Source: Phenylobacterium haematophilum (GTDB taxonomy: Bacteria > Pseudomonadota > Alphaproteobacteria > Caulobacterales > Caulobacteraceae). From it: a stretch of 64,000 nucleotides of DNA. Position 1 is the first letter of the stretch. Each line of letters starts with the position of its first letter. A program made the translations under genes and the position numbers. Shown here one piece after another: positions 10,151 through 18,667 of this stretch. Location: the NCBI RefSeq assembly GCF_014196295.1, contig NZ_JACIDK010000003.1, positions 558,001 through 622,000 of the forward strand, in the 5' to 3' direction. The notes beneath the pieces were generated by a model that saw only the letters and a program-made list of their open reading frames with translations, was not told where the DNA came from and did not search any database.

Positions 10151-10230
10151 GCGGGGGCGAGGGTAAGCGCAACCCTGGGCGCCAGGCTAGGCCGCTTCCC
10201 CTCGACGCGTGCAGCGTTCAGTGTGGTGGC

Positions 10231-10329
10231 GTGAACATTCTCTTCATCACCCTCGACCAGTTCCGCGCCGACCGCACCCTGACCGGGATGCTGGTTCAGG
10301 ACGGCGGCGCCGGGCGCTGGCCGGCGTAG
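10231..10329 (+). pseudogene. Sulfatase N-terminal remnant
   Basis: From a GTG at 10231 the frame reads NILFITLDQFRADRTLTGML before reaching a TAG at 10327. The string NILFITLDQFRAD is the typical first strand and metal-binding Asp of type I sulfatases / phosphonate monoester hydrolases, which are normally 450-550 residues long. Only about 20 codons survive; the rest is replaced by the 3' end of the GNAT gene on the other strand (from 10296). This looks like a deletion joint rather than a functional small gene. Confidence 0.6.
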
Positions 10330-10841
10330 CGGCCGACCTCAGGCGTCAGCGCCAGGGTGTAGAGCAGGCGACGCGCGGTCTCGCCGGAGGCGGTCGGGTC
10401 TCGGACCACGCCGGTCTCGACGAAGCCGGCCGCCTCGGCCACGCGGCGTGAGGCAAGGTTATCGGGGTCGATGTGGACCTCGACCCAGCTGACGTCGTCC
10501 AGCCCGGCGACCGCCTGGCAGAGCAGGGTCAGAGCACGGCGGGCATAGCCCTGGCCCCGGAAGGCTGGGAACACCCAATAGGATACATTGATGCTATCGG
10601 GGCCGGCCAGCCGCAGCTCGCAGCCGCCGACCAGTTCGCCCGCGGCGCGCACGGCGTAGGCGATCATCGGGCCGCCGGCGGCGCGCGCGGCGATCCAGCG
10701 TTCAATCGCCGCGCGGGTCTGGTCGAGGGTGGCCGCGTGCGGGGCCTCGAAGCGGCGCAGCATCTCGGCGTCCTCGCCGGCCAAATGCGCCTCGGCGTCG
10801 GCGAGGACGTGTCCGTCGAGCAGCACCACGTCGTCGGTCAT
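10296..10841 (-). CDS. GNAT family N-acetyltransferase
   Basis: A Gcn5-related acetyltransferase of about 181 residues in the RimJ/RimL-like group. The acetyl-CoA loop is visible as YWVFPAFRGQGYARRAL, preceded by GGCELRL and followed by VEVHIDPDNLASRRVAEAAGF. The ATG at 10841 is used here; a GTG at 10880 after GGCGAG would add 13 residues. Its 3' end overlaps the sulfatase remnant on the other strand, so the C-terminal residues (about GQRPAPPS) may have been altered by the deletion. It is downstream of an MFS gene on the same strand. Substrate unknown. Confidence 0.85.
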   Translation of the reverse strand: MTDDVVLLDGHVLADAEAHLAGEDAEMLRRFEAPHAATLDQTRAAIERWIAARAAGGPMIAYAVRAAGELVGGCELRLAGPDSINVSYWVFPAFRGQGYARRALTLLCQAVAGLDDVSWVEVHIDPDNLASRRVAEAAGFVETGVVRDPTASGETARRLLYTLALTPEVGRYAGQRPAPPS

Positions 10842-10900
10842 CCGCGCAGGAAGGCGGAGGGGGCGGCCAGTGAAGCTCACCTCGCCGCCGCCCTGCACGA

Positions 10901-12388
10901 TCAGACGCCGGCCGCCGCTTCGGCCTCGGTCTTGGCGAGGGCGTCGGCCATGTCCTTGGGCAGGGTGATCGCCGCCAACAGGTAATGCAGGCCGGCCCAG
11001 CCGTAGATCAGCAGGTTCCAGACGATGCCGTCCCGGGTGCCTTGAGCGACGGCCGCCTTGCAGGCGGCGTCGATCATCGCGCCGGCGCCTTCCTTGCCCA
11101 CGCCGCCGGGGCACAGGTCGAAGAACGGACCGAGGTCCTTGGCCGCGAAGTGTGCCTGGCTCAGCATGTCGATGACCCAGCCGCAGAAGGGCGGGCCGAA
11201 GCCGAGCGCGATCAGGTTCAGCACGAAGAACAAAAGCGCCGTGGCGGTGGCGCGCATCCGCAGGCTGACGGCGTTCTGGATCACCCCGAAGGTCGGGCCG
11301 AGATAGGTGTAGTGGAAGATCCCCGGGATCAGCAGCAGGCCGGCGGCGAGCTTCCAATCGTCGCGGGTGTAGACGAGTATGTAGAGCGGGCAGGCGATCA
11401 GCAGGCCGATGGCTGGGACCAGGGCGTACCAGCGGCCGGACTTCTTGGCCGCCCAGTCGGTGAGGAAACCGCCGAGCAGGGTGCCGATGCCGGCCGCGAC
11501 GCCGCCGATCACGCCGAAGATCAGCCCGACGGTGGCCAGGTCCAGGCCGAACATGCGGATGAAGTAGGGGGCCGAGTACTGGCCGGTGCCGTAGCCGGCG
11601 AAGGAGGCGAGCGTGATGCCGGCCACCATGTGGAAGAAGCCCCACTTGCCGAAGATGCGCTTGGCTACGGCGAGGATAGAGGGCGGCTTGGCGTGGACGG
11701 CCGGGGCGGTCTCGTCGCCCTCCAGGGCCGGCGCGTCAGCGGCCTGCTGGGCGACCAGGCGGTCGGAGTAGCCGCGCGGCGGCTCCTTGACGAAGACCTT
11801 GAGCAGGATGGCGACGATGACGCCGGGCAGGCCGACCAGCATGAAAGCCATGCGCCAGTCGAGGTTCTGGGCGATCCAGCCGCCGGCGACGGCGCCGAAC
11901 ATGGTGCCCAGCGGAATGCCGAACGAATAGATCGACAGCGCCGAGGCGCGCTTCTTGGGTTCGAAGTAGTCCGAGATCAGCGAGTGGGCGGGCGGCGAGA
12001 GGCCGGCCTCGCCGACCCCCACCCCGACTCGGAACAGCAACAGCTGGAAGAAGCTGGTGGCCAACCCGCAGAGCGCGGTGAAGCCTGACCAGATGACAAT
12101 GGCGATGGTGATGATGTTGACCCGGCTATGGCGCTCGGCGATGCGGGCGATCGGGATGCCGAGGGTCGTGTAGAGCAGCGCGAATGCCAGGCCGCCAAGC
12201 AGACCGAGCTGGGTGTCGGTCAGCTTCAGGTCGACTTTGATCGCCTGACCGATCGTCGAAATGATCGTGCGGTCGATGAAATTGAAGGTGTAGGCGAGGA
12301 CCAGCAGCCAGAGCACGGACTGCTTGTAGCTCTCGGAGAATAGCGGCTGGCGGGGAGGCGCGGCGGCGCCTGCATCTGTGGCTGCCAT
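10901..12388 (-). CDS. MFS transporter, Spinster type
   Basis: A 495-residue major facilitator protein with twelve predicted helices. Spinster-like marks are NFIDRTIIS in helix 1, GIPIARIAERHSR in the loop 2-3 motif, GVGVGEAGLSPPAHSLISDYF, and RASALSIYSFGIPLG. A long central loop (about 210-245) is typical. The ATG at 12388 has GGGGAGAAAAG upstream; an earlier in-frame start would add 24 unlikely residues. A second, related transporter is at 34297-35664. In Caulobacterales and sphingomonads such genes often sit beside catabolic enzymes; the substrate here is unknown. Confidence 0.92.
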   Translation of the reverse strand: MAATDAGAAAPPRQPLFSESYKQSVLWLLVLAYTFNFIDRTIISTIGQAIKVDLKLTDTQLGLLGGLAFALLYTTLGIPIARIAERHSRVNIITIAIVIWSGFTALCGLATSFFQLLLFRVGVGVGEAGLSPPAHSLISDYFEPKKRASALSIYSFGIPLGTMFGAVAGGWIAQNLDWRMAFMLVGLPGVIVAILLKVFVKEPPRGYSDRLVAQQAADAPALEGDETAPAVHAKPPSILAVAKRIFGKWGFFHMVAGITLASFAGYGTGQYSAPYFIRMFGLDLATVGLIFGVIGGVAAGIGTLLGGFLTDWAAKKSGRWYALVPAIGLLIACPLYILVYTRDDWKLAAGLLLIPGIFHYTYLGPTFGVIQNAVSLRMRATATALLFFVLNLIALGFGPPFCGWVIDMLSQAHFAAKDLGPFFDLCPGGVGKEGAGAMIDAACKAAVAQGTRDGIVWNLLIYGWAGLHYLLAAITLPKDMADALAKTEAEAAAGV

Positions 12389-12647
12389 GAGTGTCTTTTC
12401 TCCCCGACTTGTTTGTTGAAGCGAGCATGGCCGCAGCCGCGTCCCAGGGAAAGAGCCCATGCGTCGCAGGCCGGCAGAGGCTTGGCCATAGCGGGGTTAG
12501 AAGCTCAACCTTATCGCAGGTGGGCGGACGTAAGTTGCGGAAAATACGTATAATTTCGTCATTCTGCTTTACGGTTTCGTTTACCGTGCGAGGGCGACCC
12601 TCATAGGGTGGGGCGGGTCGTGCCGCCGCACTGCGGGGAGCAGAGAC

Positions 12648-14129
12648 ATGATGTTCAAGAGAAGGACGCCCGCCGACGAAGCGGCGACCACTGCGGTCGC
12701 CGAACTCGAGGCGATCATGGGTGCAGTGCATAAGTCTCAAGCCGTCATCGAGTTTGAACTCGACGGCACGATCATCAAGGCCAACGACAACTTCTACAAC
12801 GCGATGGGTTACACTCCCGCCGAGGTGGTGGGGCGCAAGCACAGCCTGTTCGTCACACCCGAGTACGGGGCGAGCGAGGACTATCGTGAGTTCTGGCGCG
12901 GCCTGAACCGCGGCGAGTTCCTGTCCGACAAGTTTCTTCGTGTCGCCAAAGGCGGTCGCCAGATCTGGCTGCAGGCCACCTACAACCCGATGTTCGACAA
13001 GTCGGGCCGCCTCTACAAGGTGATCAAGTTCGCCACCGATATCACCGCCACCGAGCTGGAGCATCAGAAGCGCGACTCCGAAAGTGCGGCGGCGCGCGAG
13101 CGGCAGGTGTTCGCGGTAGAGGCCACAGCCAAGGCTCTTTCGCGACTGGCCAAGGGCGATCTGACCTATCGCATCGACGGAGAGTTTCCCGAAGAGTACC
13201 TGCGGCTGCAGGCCGACTTCAACGCGGCCATCGGCCGGCTGCAGGAGGTGATGGAGGGCGTATCGTCCGCAGCGAGCGCCATCCAGTCGGGCACCGGGGA
13301 GATCACCTCGGCCGCCGACGATCTGTCGCGCCGCACCGAGCGGCAGGCGGCCAACCTTGAGGAGACCGCTGCCGCGCTCGACGAAATCACCGCCACGGTC
13401 AAGAAAACGGCCGAGGGGGCGAAGGAGGCGCAGAGCGTCGTCAACGCCGCCCGCGGCGACGCCGAGCAGTCGGGGGCGGTGGTGTCGGACGCCATCTCGG
13501 CGATGGGCAAGATCGAAGCCTCGGCCACGCAGATCAGCCAGATCGTCGGGGTCATCGACGAGATTGCGTTCCAGACCAACCTGCTGGCCTTGAACGCCGG
13601 GGTCGAAGCGGCCCGGGCAGGCGAGGCGGGGCGCGGTTTCGCGGTCGTCGCCTCGGAAGTTCGGGCCCTAGCCCAGCGCTCGGCCGAGGCGGCCAAGGAG
13701 ATCAAGGCGCTGATCACCGCCTCGACCGCCCAGGTGAGTTCGGGAGTCGAACTGGTCGGCAAGACCGGCGAGGCGTTGCGGCGCATCGTCGGCGAGGTCG
13801 CCAAGATCACCGACCTGGTGACGGAGATCGCGGCGTCGGCGCAGGAGCAGGCCGTCGGTCTGGGTCAGGTCAACACCGCCATCAACGACATGGACCAGAT
13901 GACCCAGCAGAACGCGGCGATGGTCGAGCAGTCCACGGCCGCCAGCCATGCGCTGGCCCAGCAGGCGTCCGAACTGGGCCGCTCGATGGCGCAGTTCGAA
14001 TTGGGCGGCGCAGCTCCGGCGGTGCAGACGCCGCAGCGGTGGGCGGCAGCGCCGATGGGGATCGCCGCCTCGGGCGCGGCGACGGCCCGCAAGCTGGAGC
14101 CGGCGGCTGACGGCTGGGAGGAGTTCTAG
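12648..14129 (+). CDS. Methyl-accepting chemotaxis protein with PAS domain
   Basis: A soluble 493-residue chemoreceptor with no membrane segment. A PAS domain (about 25-135, with [21 protein letters not shown] and [11 protein letters not shown]) senses the signal, possibly redox or oxygen. A HAMP-like linker (about 155-205) follows, then the signalling coiled coil with the invariant hairpin tip [21 protein letters not shown]. The C-terminus ends in GWEEF, close to the CheR/CheB-tethering pentapeptide (NWETF type), so it may be methylated through a tether. No che genes are nearby. It is divergent from the MFS gene; a TATAAT is present about 100 bp upstream of the ATG. Confidence 0.95.
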   Translation: MMFKRRTPADEAATTAVAELEAIMGAVHKSQAVIEFELDGTIIKANDNFYNAMGYTPAEVVGRKHSLFVTPEYGASEDYREFWRGLNRGEFLSDKFLRVAKGGRQIWLQATYNPMFDKSGRLYKVIKFATDITATELEHQKRDSESAAARERQVFAVEATAKALSRLAKGDLTYRIDGEFPEEYLRLQADFNAAIGRLQEVMEGVSSAASAIQSGTGEITSAADDLSRRTERQAANLEETAAALDEITATVKKTAEGAKEAQSVVNAARGDAEQSGAVVSDAISAMGKIEASATQISQIVGVIDEIAFQTNLLALNAGVEAARAGEAGRGFAVVASEVRALAQRSAEAAKEIKALITASTAQVSSGVELVGKTGEALRRIVGEVAKITDLVTEIAASAQEQAVGLGQVNTAINDMDQMTQQNAAMVEQSTAASHALAQQASELGRSMAQFELGGAAPAVQTPQRWAAAPMGIAASGAATARKLEPAADGWEEF

Positions 14130-14136
14130 GACGTTC

Positions 14137-14167
14137 GTCTCGGCGGGGGCCCGGTCGCCGCCGAGAC
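14137..14167. terminator. Hairpin between convergent MCP and DUF1801 genes
   Basis: GTCTCGGCGG (14137-14146) and CCGCCGAGAC (14158-14167) form a perfect 10-bp stem with an 11-base loop, filling the 55-bp gap between two convergent stops. No T tract follows on either strand, so it is a likely but not certain bidirectional terminator or 3'-end stabiliser. Confidence 0.6.
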
Positions 14168-14184
14168 ACGCTGTCGAACGCCGA

Positions 14185-14556
14185 CTAGGCCTGCGCCTTC
14201 ATCGGGTCGCCGAGCTGGGCGTTGAGCGCGGCGCCCGTCTCGATCAGGCCGCGGACTTGGCCGGGGCTCAGCTCGACCGGATCGGTGAGCTTGATCGTCG
14301 CCATCTGGAAGCCGCCGCTGGGCGCAAGCCGGGGGTCGAGCTCCCTCATTTGGGCGCCCCGCCAGAAGGCGAGGTTCAGATGTGCCTTGAAGCTCTTGAT
14401 CAGGCACACAGCGCCGTGGGCCGACGACCACATGGGGTGGCCCCACTTAAACTCTTCGGCGAGGCCCGCGGCATGCGCCTCAGTGCGGACGGTTCGGGCG
14501 GCGGCGGCCTGCCAGTCAGGCAGGGCGGCGAGGTAGGCGTCGACCTTCTCGGACAT
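14185..14556 (-). CDS. DUF1801 domain protein
   Basis: A 123-residue cytosolic protein of the DUF1801/YdhG-like fold (iron-chaperone frataxin-like fold family). Recognised from the N-terminal VDAYLAALPDWQ, EFKWGHPMWSS in the centre, and HLNLAFWRGAQM. The ATG at 14556 has AGGAG nine bases upstream. It is the last gene of the six-gene operon led by a YCII/DGPF protein and an ECF42 sigma factor. DUF1801 genes are common neighbours of ECF-linked stress clusters, but the biochemical role is not established. Confidence 0.85.
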   Translation of the reverse strand: MSEKVDAYLAALPDWQAAAARTVRTEAHAAGLAEEFKWGHPMWSSAHGAVCLIKSFKAHLNLAFWRGAQMRELDPRLAPSGGFQMATIKLTDPVELSPGQVRGLIETGAALNAQLGDPMKAQA

Positions 14557-14570
14557 GACCGGGCTCCTGC

Positions 14571-14993
14571 TCAGAGACGAACGGGGAAGAGCGCGCGCAG
14601 GCGGGTGTCGCGCAGCCACAGGCCGCCCCATAGCGTAGCGCCGAGATAGACGCCGAACAGGACGTGGCTGAACAGCGGGTCGCCGACCCGCATGTGGGTG
14701 GCGATCGCACCGCCCATCACGCCGGTGAACAGCACCGCGCCGAGCACGGCGGTGCGCGGGTTGAGGTAGAGCGCCAGACAGATCAGCTCGACCACGCCGA
14801 TCGTGCGGCCAAGTTCCGGTGGGTAGCCGAGCTGGACCAGGGTGTCGCGGACGATCTGGAGATCTACGAGCTTGATAGCGATGTCGAAGGTCATGAACAG
14901 GGTGGCGAGGCCCGTGAGGCTCCAGCCGGCCCAGATCAGGACTTTGGAGACGGCAGGCGCAGGCGTGCGCGCCGCTGGATCGAGGGAAGTCAT
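14571..14993 (-). CDS. DoxX-like membrane protein
   Basis: A 140-residue four-helix membrane protein of the DoxX/DoxX-like family. Visible helices are about 18-37, 62-80, 86-104 and 110-128, with the family pattern GYPPELGRTIGVVELICLALYL and a short loop holding GDPLFSHVLFG. DoxX relatives are linked to redox and thiol stress, but this subgroup is uncharacterised. It lies 14 bp upstream of the DUF1801 gene and 24 bp downstream of the SRPBCC gene, all in the ECF42 operon. Confidence 0.85.
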   Translation of the reverse strand: MTSLDPAARTPAPAVSKVLIWAGWSLTGLATLFMTFDIAIKLVDLQIVRDTLVQLGYPPELGRTIGVVELICLALYLNPRTAVLGAVLFTGVMGGAIATHMRVGDPLFSHVLFGVYLGATLWGGLWLRDTRLRALFPVRL

Positions 14994-15017
14994 GGCAGTT
15001 GATCCTTTGAGCGGCGG

Positions 15018-15545
15018 TCAGCCTTGCTCGGCGACCGCCTTGAGCTTGGCGAGCCCCTGTTCGAACTGCGGTCCGACCATCTTCTCCATCGGGAGGAAGA
15101 CGTCGATCAGCTTGGTGAAGAAGCCGCTATGGCCGGACATCGCCCAGGTGACCTTGGTCGCATCGCCGTCCGGTTCGAGGGTGAACTCGGCCTTGTTGTG
15201 CGCGTGGAAAGGCTTGACGAAGGTGAGGTCGATGAGCACCCGCGAGAATGCGACCGCCTCGGTGATCGCCATGCTGCCGACGCCTGTTTTCCTGCCTTCC
15301 CAGCCGTAGGTCGCCCCGACGCCGCGATCGGCCCCGCCGTAGGTGCGCTTGAGGTCGGCGTCGATGCCTTCGAAGGGCGACCAGGCGGTCCAGCGGTGGA
15401 AGTCCGAGATCAGGTCGTACAGCTTTTCCGGCGCGGCGCGGACGGTGGTCGAGCGCTCGAGCCGGAAGTCGGACGGATGGTTCGCGACGTAGGCGATGAG
15501 AGCCAGCAACGCGAGGATCAGGGCGCCGATGAGCGCGGCGAGCAT
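15018..15545 (-). CDS. SRPBCC (polyketide cyclase/START-like) protein, membrane anchored
   Basis: A 175-residue protein with one N-terminal membrane helix (LIGALILALLALIAYVA) followed by an SRPBCC ligand-binding domain. The domain opens with FRLERSTTVRAAPEKLYDLISDFHRW, then WSPFEGIDADLKRTYGG and EFTLEPDGDATKVTWAMSG. The fold binds hydrophobic ligands; the anchor would place the domain at the cytoplasmic membrane. It follows the VOC gene by 13 bp in the ECF42 operon. Polyketide-cyclase-like genes are frequent partners of ECF41/42 sigma factors. The ligand is unknown. Confidence 0.87.
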   Translation of the reverse strand: MLAALIGALILALLALIAYVANHPSDFRLERSTTVRAAPEKLYDLISDFHRWTAWSPFEGIDADLKRTYGGADRGVGATYGWEGRKTGVGSMAITEAVAFSRVLIDLTFVKPFHAHNKAEFTLEPDGDATKVTWAMSGHSGFFTKLIDVFLPMEKMVGPQFEQGLAKLKAVAEQG

Positions 15546-15558
15546 GGCGGCTCCTTCT

Positions 15559-16008
15559 CTAGTTGGTCTTGGTCTGGCCGAGCGCCCAGTGGACGCCGTA
15601 AGGATCGAGCAGGCGCGCGTAGCGGTCGCCCCAGAACATGTCCTCGATCGGCTGCAGCACCTGGGCGCCGGCGTCGACCGCGCGCTGGAACCAGGCGTCG
15701 ATGTCGTCGACCTGGAGGTGCATGGTGAAGGAGCTGGACGGCTGGTGTTCGAAGCCGTGGCCCATCTCCGGGAAGCAGTCGCAGATCATCAAGTTGCCGC
15801 CGTTGATCACGAGCGCGCAGTGCATCAGCCGCTGGCCGTCGTCGGCCGGCAGCCGGAAGGTTTCGCGGGCCCCGAAGGCCTTCTGATAGAACGTCGAAGC
15901 CTCGCTGGCGCCGACGACGTTGAGGTGCGGAGTGACGCCGGTCATCGGCGGCATGTCGATCGCGGCGAGTTCGCCGGCGGTGGTTTCCATGGTCGCGGTG
16001 ACGGACAT
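15559..16008 (-). CDS. VOC family (glyoxalase-like) protein
   Basis: A 149-residue vicinal-oxygen-chelate protein of the PhnB/YdcE-like type. It has paired beta-alpha-beta-beta-beta modules: VTPHLNVVGASEASTFYQKAFGA, then MHCALVINGGNLMICD, and MHLQVDDIDAWFQRAVDAGA ending in GDRYARLLDPYGVHWALGQ. Potential metal ligands include the His in HCALVI and the Glu/Asp of the second module. The ATG at 16008 has AAGGAAG upstream. It lies 94 bp downstream of the ECF42 gene, the longest gap in the operon. Function in this group is not known. Confidence 0.87.
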   Translation of the reverse strand: MSVTATMETTAGELAAIDMPPMTGVTPHLNVVGASEASTFYQKAFGARETFRLPADDGQRLMHCALVINGGNLMICDCFPEMGHGFEHQPSSSFTMHLQVDDIDAWFQRAVDAGAQVLQPIEDMFWGDRYARLLDPYGVHWALGQTKTN

Positions 16009-16102
16009 GGCGGCTTCCTTCCTGGCTGACCCCTTGTGAGGGGCGTCTGATCCAAGGACGAACGAGGTTAGCCCGTTCCGACAGCGCGGCGGCGAAAAAT
16101 GT

Positions 16103-17353
16103 TCAGCCGGCCTCGCCGGCCAGGCTGTCGAGGTGCTGGCGGATGTGGGCCGCTTCCGGGCCGCTGTTGGCGAGCGCGATGGCGCGGTCGAAAGCGTTGC
16201 GGGCCTCGTCATTGCGGCCGAGCTGCTTGAGGAAGCTGCCGCGGGCGCCGTGGAAGTAGAAATAGCTGTCGAGCTGGCTGGCGAGCGGGTTGATCATCGC
16301 CAGCGCCGCCTCCGGCCCCTGCGTCTTGGAGACTGCGACCGAGCGGTTGAGGGTGACGACGGGCGAAGGGCTCATGTGCTCGAGCGTCGCGTAGAGCCGG
16401 TCGATCTGCGGCCAGTCGGTGTCGGCGGCGGTGACGGCGCGGGCATGGAGGGCGGCGATGGCCGCCTGGACCTGGTAGGGCCCGGGGCTCGCGTGGCGCA
16501 CGGCCTTGTCGATCAGGGCCAGGCCCTCGGCGATCAGGGTTCTGTTCCACAGGCTGCGGTCCTGGTCGTCGAGCAGGACGATCTGACCGTCGGCGTCGAA
16601 GCGGGCGGCGGCGCGCGAGTGCTGCAGCAGCATCAGCGCGGCCAGGCCCATGATCTCCGGCTCGGTCTGGAACAGGCGCAGCAGCAGGCGGGCGAGGCGG
16701 ATGGCTTCCTCTGCGAAGGGCGCGCGGGCGTCGGCCTCCGCGACGGTCGAGGAATAGCCCTCATTGAAGATGAGGTAGATGACGGCGGCCACGGCGGCCA
16801 GGCGCTCGGCCCGCTCGACGGGGCCTGGGGCTTCGAAGGCGACGTCGGCCTGGCCGATCTTGGCCTTGGCCCGGGTGATGCGTTGTTCCATCGCCGCCTC
16901 GCTGACCAGGAAGGCGCGGGCGATCTGCTTGACCGAGAGGCCGCTTACGATGCGCAGGGCGACAGCCACCTGCTGTACGGCCGGCAGGTCCGGATGGCAG
17001 CAGATGAACAGCAGCCGCAGGATGTCGTCGCGATAGTCCGATCCGTCGAGGCGCTCGGCGAGCGGCGCCTCGACGTCGTCGAGATCGGACAGGACTTCCT
17101 CAGAGGGCAGGGACTGGAGCCGGGCGCGCTTGCGGGTGGCGTCGATGCCGCTGTTGCGCCCAACCAGGATCAGCCAGGCCGCAGGGTCGCGGGGCGGCCC
17201 CTTCTCGGGCCAGGACTTCAGCGCCCGCAGGCAGGCGTCCTGGAAAGCCTCTTCGGCCAGGTCGAGGTCGCGGAAGTAGCGCAGCAGGGCGCTGACCGCC
17301 TGCGGGCGGGCGGAGGTCAGGGCGGCGTCGATCCAGGCGGGGTCGGTGGTCAC
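16103..17353 (-). CDS. ECF42-type RNA polymerase sigma factor with C-terminal extension
   Basis: A 416-residue extracytoplasmic-function sigma factor. Region 2 (about 20-75) carries FRDLDLAEEAFQDACLRALKSWP and region 4 (about 125-180) carries LSVKQIARAFLVSEAAMEQRITRAKAKI. About 230 further residues form a helical, TPR-like domain (IFNEGYSS, EAIRLARLL, PSPVVTLNRSVAV, RGSFLKQLGRNDEARNAFDRA). This extension defines group ECF42, where it is needed for activity instead of an anti-sigma factor. It overlaps the upstream YCII gene as ATGA, the diagnostic ECF42 context. It probably drives its own operon and other DGPF genes. Confidence 0.93.
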   Translation of the reverse strand: MTTDPAWIDAALTSARPQAVSALLRYFRDLDLAEEAFQDACLRALKSWPEKGPPRDPAAWLILVGRNSGIDATRKRARLQSLPSEEVLSDLDDVEAPLAERLDGSDYRDDILRLLFICCHPDLPAVQQVAVALRIVSGLSVKQIARAFLVSEAAMEQRITRAKAKIGQADVAFEAPGPVERAERLAAVAAVIYLIFNEGYSSTVAEADARAPFAEEAIRLARLLLRLFQTEPEIMGLAALMLLQHSRAAARFDADGQIVLLDDQDRSLWNRTLIAEGLALIDKAVRHASPGPYQVQAAIAALHARAVTAADTDWPQIDRLYATLEHMSPSPVVTLNRSVAVSKTQGPEAALAMINPLASQLDSYFYFHGARGSFLKQLGRNDEARNAFDRAIALANSGPEAAHIRQHLDSLAGEAG

Positions 17354-17715
17354 GTCATCTCGATTCCGGGCAGGAAGAGGGCGATCGGACGCAGCTCGTA
17401 GGCGCCGCCGGGATTGGCCACGGCGAGCTCGCGGGCGATCTGCAGACCGTCCTCCAGGGTTTCAACGTCGACGATGTAGAAGCCGAGCAACTGTTCCTTG
17501 GTCTCGGCGAACGGACCGTCCACCACGAGGTTCTGCGCCTTGCGCAGGGTGGTGGCCGAGGTGGTGGGCAGAAGGCGGATGGCCGGGCCGAGCTTGCCCT
17601 CCTGGCGCAGCCGCTCCTGGACCACTTCCAGCCGTTCCATGACCGCGTCGTCCTCCTCCTTGCTCCAGGCGGAGGTCACGGCTTCGTCGTTGTAGCAAAG
17701 GATGGCGTAGCGCAT
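17350..17715 (-). CDS. YCII-related DGPF domain protein
   Basis: A 121-residue YCII/YciI-like protein. The eponymous motif is visible in VVDGPFAETKEQLLGFYIVD (about 64-83), after MRYAILCYNDE. DGPF proteins are the constant partners and main regulon members of ECF42 sigma factors; the fold is ferredoxin-like and the function is unknown. It is the first gene of the operon and overlaps the sigma gene by four bases (ATGA), implying coupled translation. Confidence 0.92.
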   Translation of the reverse strand: MRYAILCYNDEAVTSAWSKEEDDAVMERLEVVQERLRQEGKLGPAIRLLPTTSATTLRKAQNLVVDGPFAETKEQLLGFYIVDVETLEDGLQIARELAVANPGGAYELRPIALFLPGIEMT

Positions 17716-17835
17716 GGGTGTGTCTCGTTCTCCCTAAGGACGGGGCAGGACGCCCGTTCCCGACATCGACCAGATATAAAACCAGAGGTGAACGTCGCCC
17801 AGGATTGGTCGACTGTGCGTCGTGTTTGGTCGCGC

Positions 17836-17880
17836 GAGGCGTCAGGCCGTCGGGTTTGGGCGCAGCCGCGCTGACGCCTC
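17836..17880. repeat. Inverted repeat between ECF42 operon and PEP-CTERM gene
   Basis: GAGGCGTCAG (17836-17845) and CTGACGCCTC (17871-17880) form a perfect 10-bp inverted repeat with a 25-base spacer. It lies in the 234-bp divergent region, 70 bp upstream of the PEP-CTERM start. It could be an mRNA leader hairpin or a spaced operator. Confidence 0.5.
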
Positions 17881-17949
17881 CACGCGCGGGGCCCAGAGCA
17901 GTCGCTGGAAAGGGGCCGCGACCGTCGCGGCGCTCAACGAGGGCTTCTG

Positions 17950-18603
17950 ATGAAGACAAGCATACTGCTGGCGGCGGTGGCCGCGAGCGCCTTGATGACC
18001 GGGGCGGCTGAGGCCGCGACGATCTTCTCGCAGAACTTCAATGACGGGCTTGGGGCCAACGAGAGCCTGGGCGGAAAGTTCAGCATGGGCGGCGGGACGG
18101 TGGGCCACCAGGCCGGGGCCTACACGAACAATGAGTACTCGTTCTACCAGGTGCGGCTGGACCTCACGAAGGCGACCGATGCGCTTCTGGCCTTTGACTA
18201 TGACATCGTCAGCGAGTGGGGGTACGACGCCTTCAATGTTGCGTTCTCGACCACCGGTGTGTTCGGGCCGGGCGCGATGCTGACCCCGGCCGCGACCGAC
18301 CAGTTCTACAATCTGTCGGGCCGGGCGGCGACGCTGATGGGCGGCAAAGGCTTTTCCGGCGACCAGTCGGGACGGGCGGTCTACGACCTGAGCGCGCTCG
18401 CGGGCCAGGTGGTCGACATCCGCTTCCAGTTCGCCAGCGACTACGCCGCATACCAACGCGGGGTCCAGTTCGACAACCTGCTCGTCACCGGGACGATGCC
18501 GAGCGCGGTGCCGGAGCCGGCGACCTGGGCGATGATGATCACGGGGTTCGGCCTGGCCGGGACCGCGATCCGCAGCCGTCGGCGGAGACTGGCCTTCGGC
18601 TGA
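17950..18603 (+). CDS. PEPxxWA-CTERM sorting domain protein
   Basis: A 217-residue exported protein. The first 22 residues (MKTSILLAAVAASALMTGAAEA) form a signal peptide. The body is a beta-rich domain reminiscent of carbohydrate-binding jelly rolls (FSQNFNDGLGANES near the start, VVDIRFQFASDYAAYQRGVQFDNLLV near the end). The C-terminal tripartite signal is VPEPATWAMMITGFGLAGTA followed by an Arg cluster (RSRRRR), the substrate signature for an exosortase. GAGGG lies nine bases before the ATG and a strong terminator follows. The sorting enzyme is not in the window; a small exosortase-V accessory gene is at 44645. Confidence 0.92.
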   Translation: MKTSILLAAVAASALMTGAAEAATIFSQNFNDGLGANESLGGKFSMGGGTVGHQAGAYTNNEYSFYQVRLDLTKATDALLAFDYDIVSEWGYDAFNVAFSTTGVFGPGAMLTPAATDQFYNLSGRAATLMGGKGFSGDQSGRAVYDLSALAGQVVDIRFQFASDYAAYQRGVQFDNLLVTGTMPSAVPEPATWAMMITGFGLAGTAIRSRRRRLAFG

Positions 18604-18627
18604 CCACCGAGGCCGACCTGCAGCGAG

Positions 18628-18659
18628 CGCCGCCCTTCCCCCAGGGCGGCGTTTTCGTT
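18628..18659 (+). terminator. Rho-independent terminator after PEP-CTERM gene
   Basis: CGCCGCCC (18628-18635) pairs with GGGCGGCG (18644-18651) across an eight-base loop, followed by TTTTCGTTT. It sits 25 bases past the stop and just before the convergent LytTR gene. Confidence 0.9.
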
Positions 18660-18667
18660 TGCGCGCT

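Noticed and set aside
12540..12560. TATAAT as a sigma-70 promoter of the chemoreceptor gene
   Set aside because: No acceptable -35 element at 16-18 bp; mentioned only in the gene entry.
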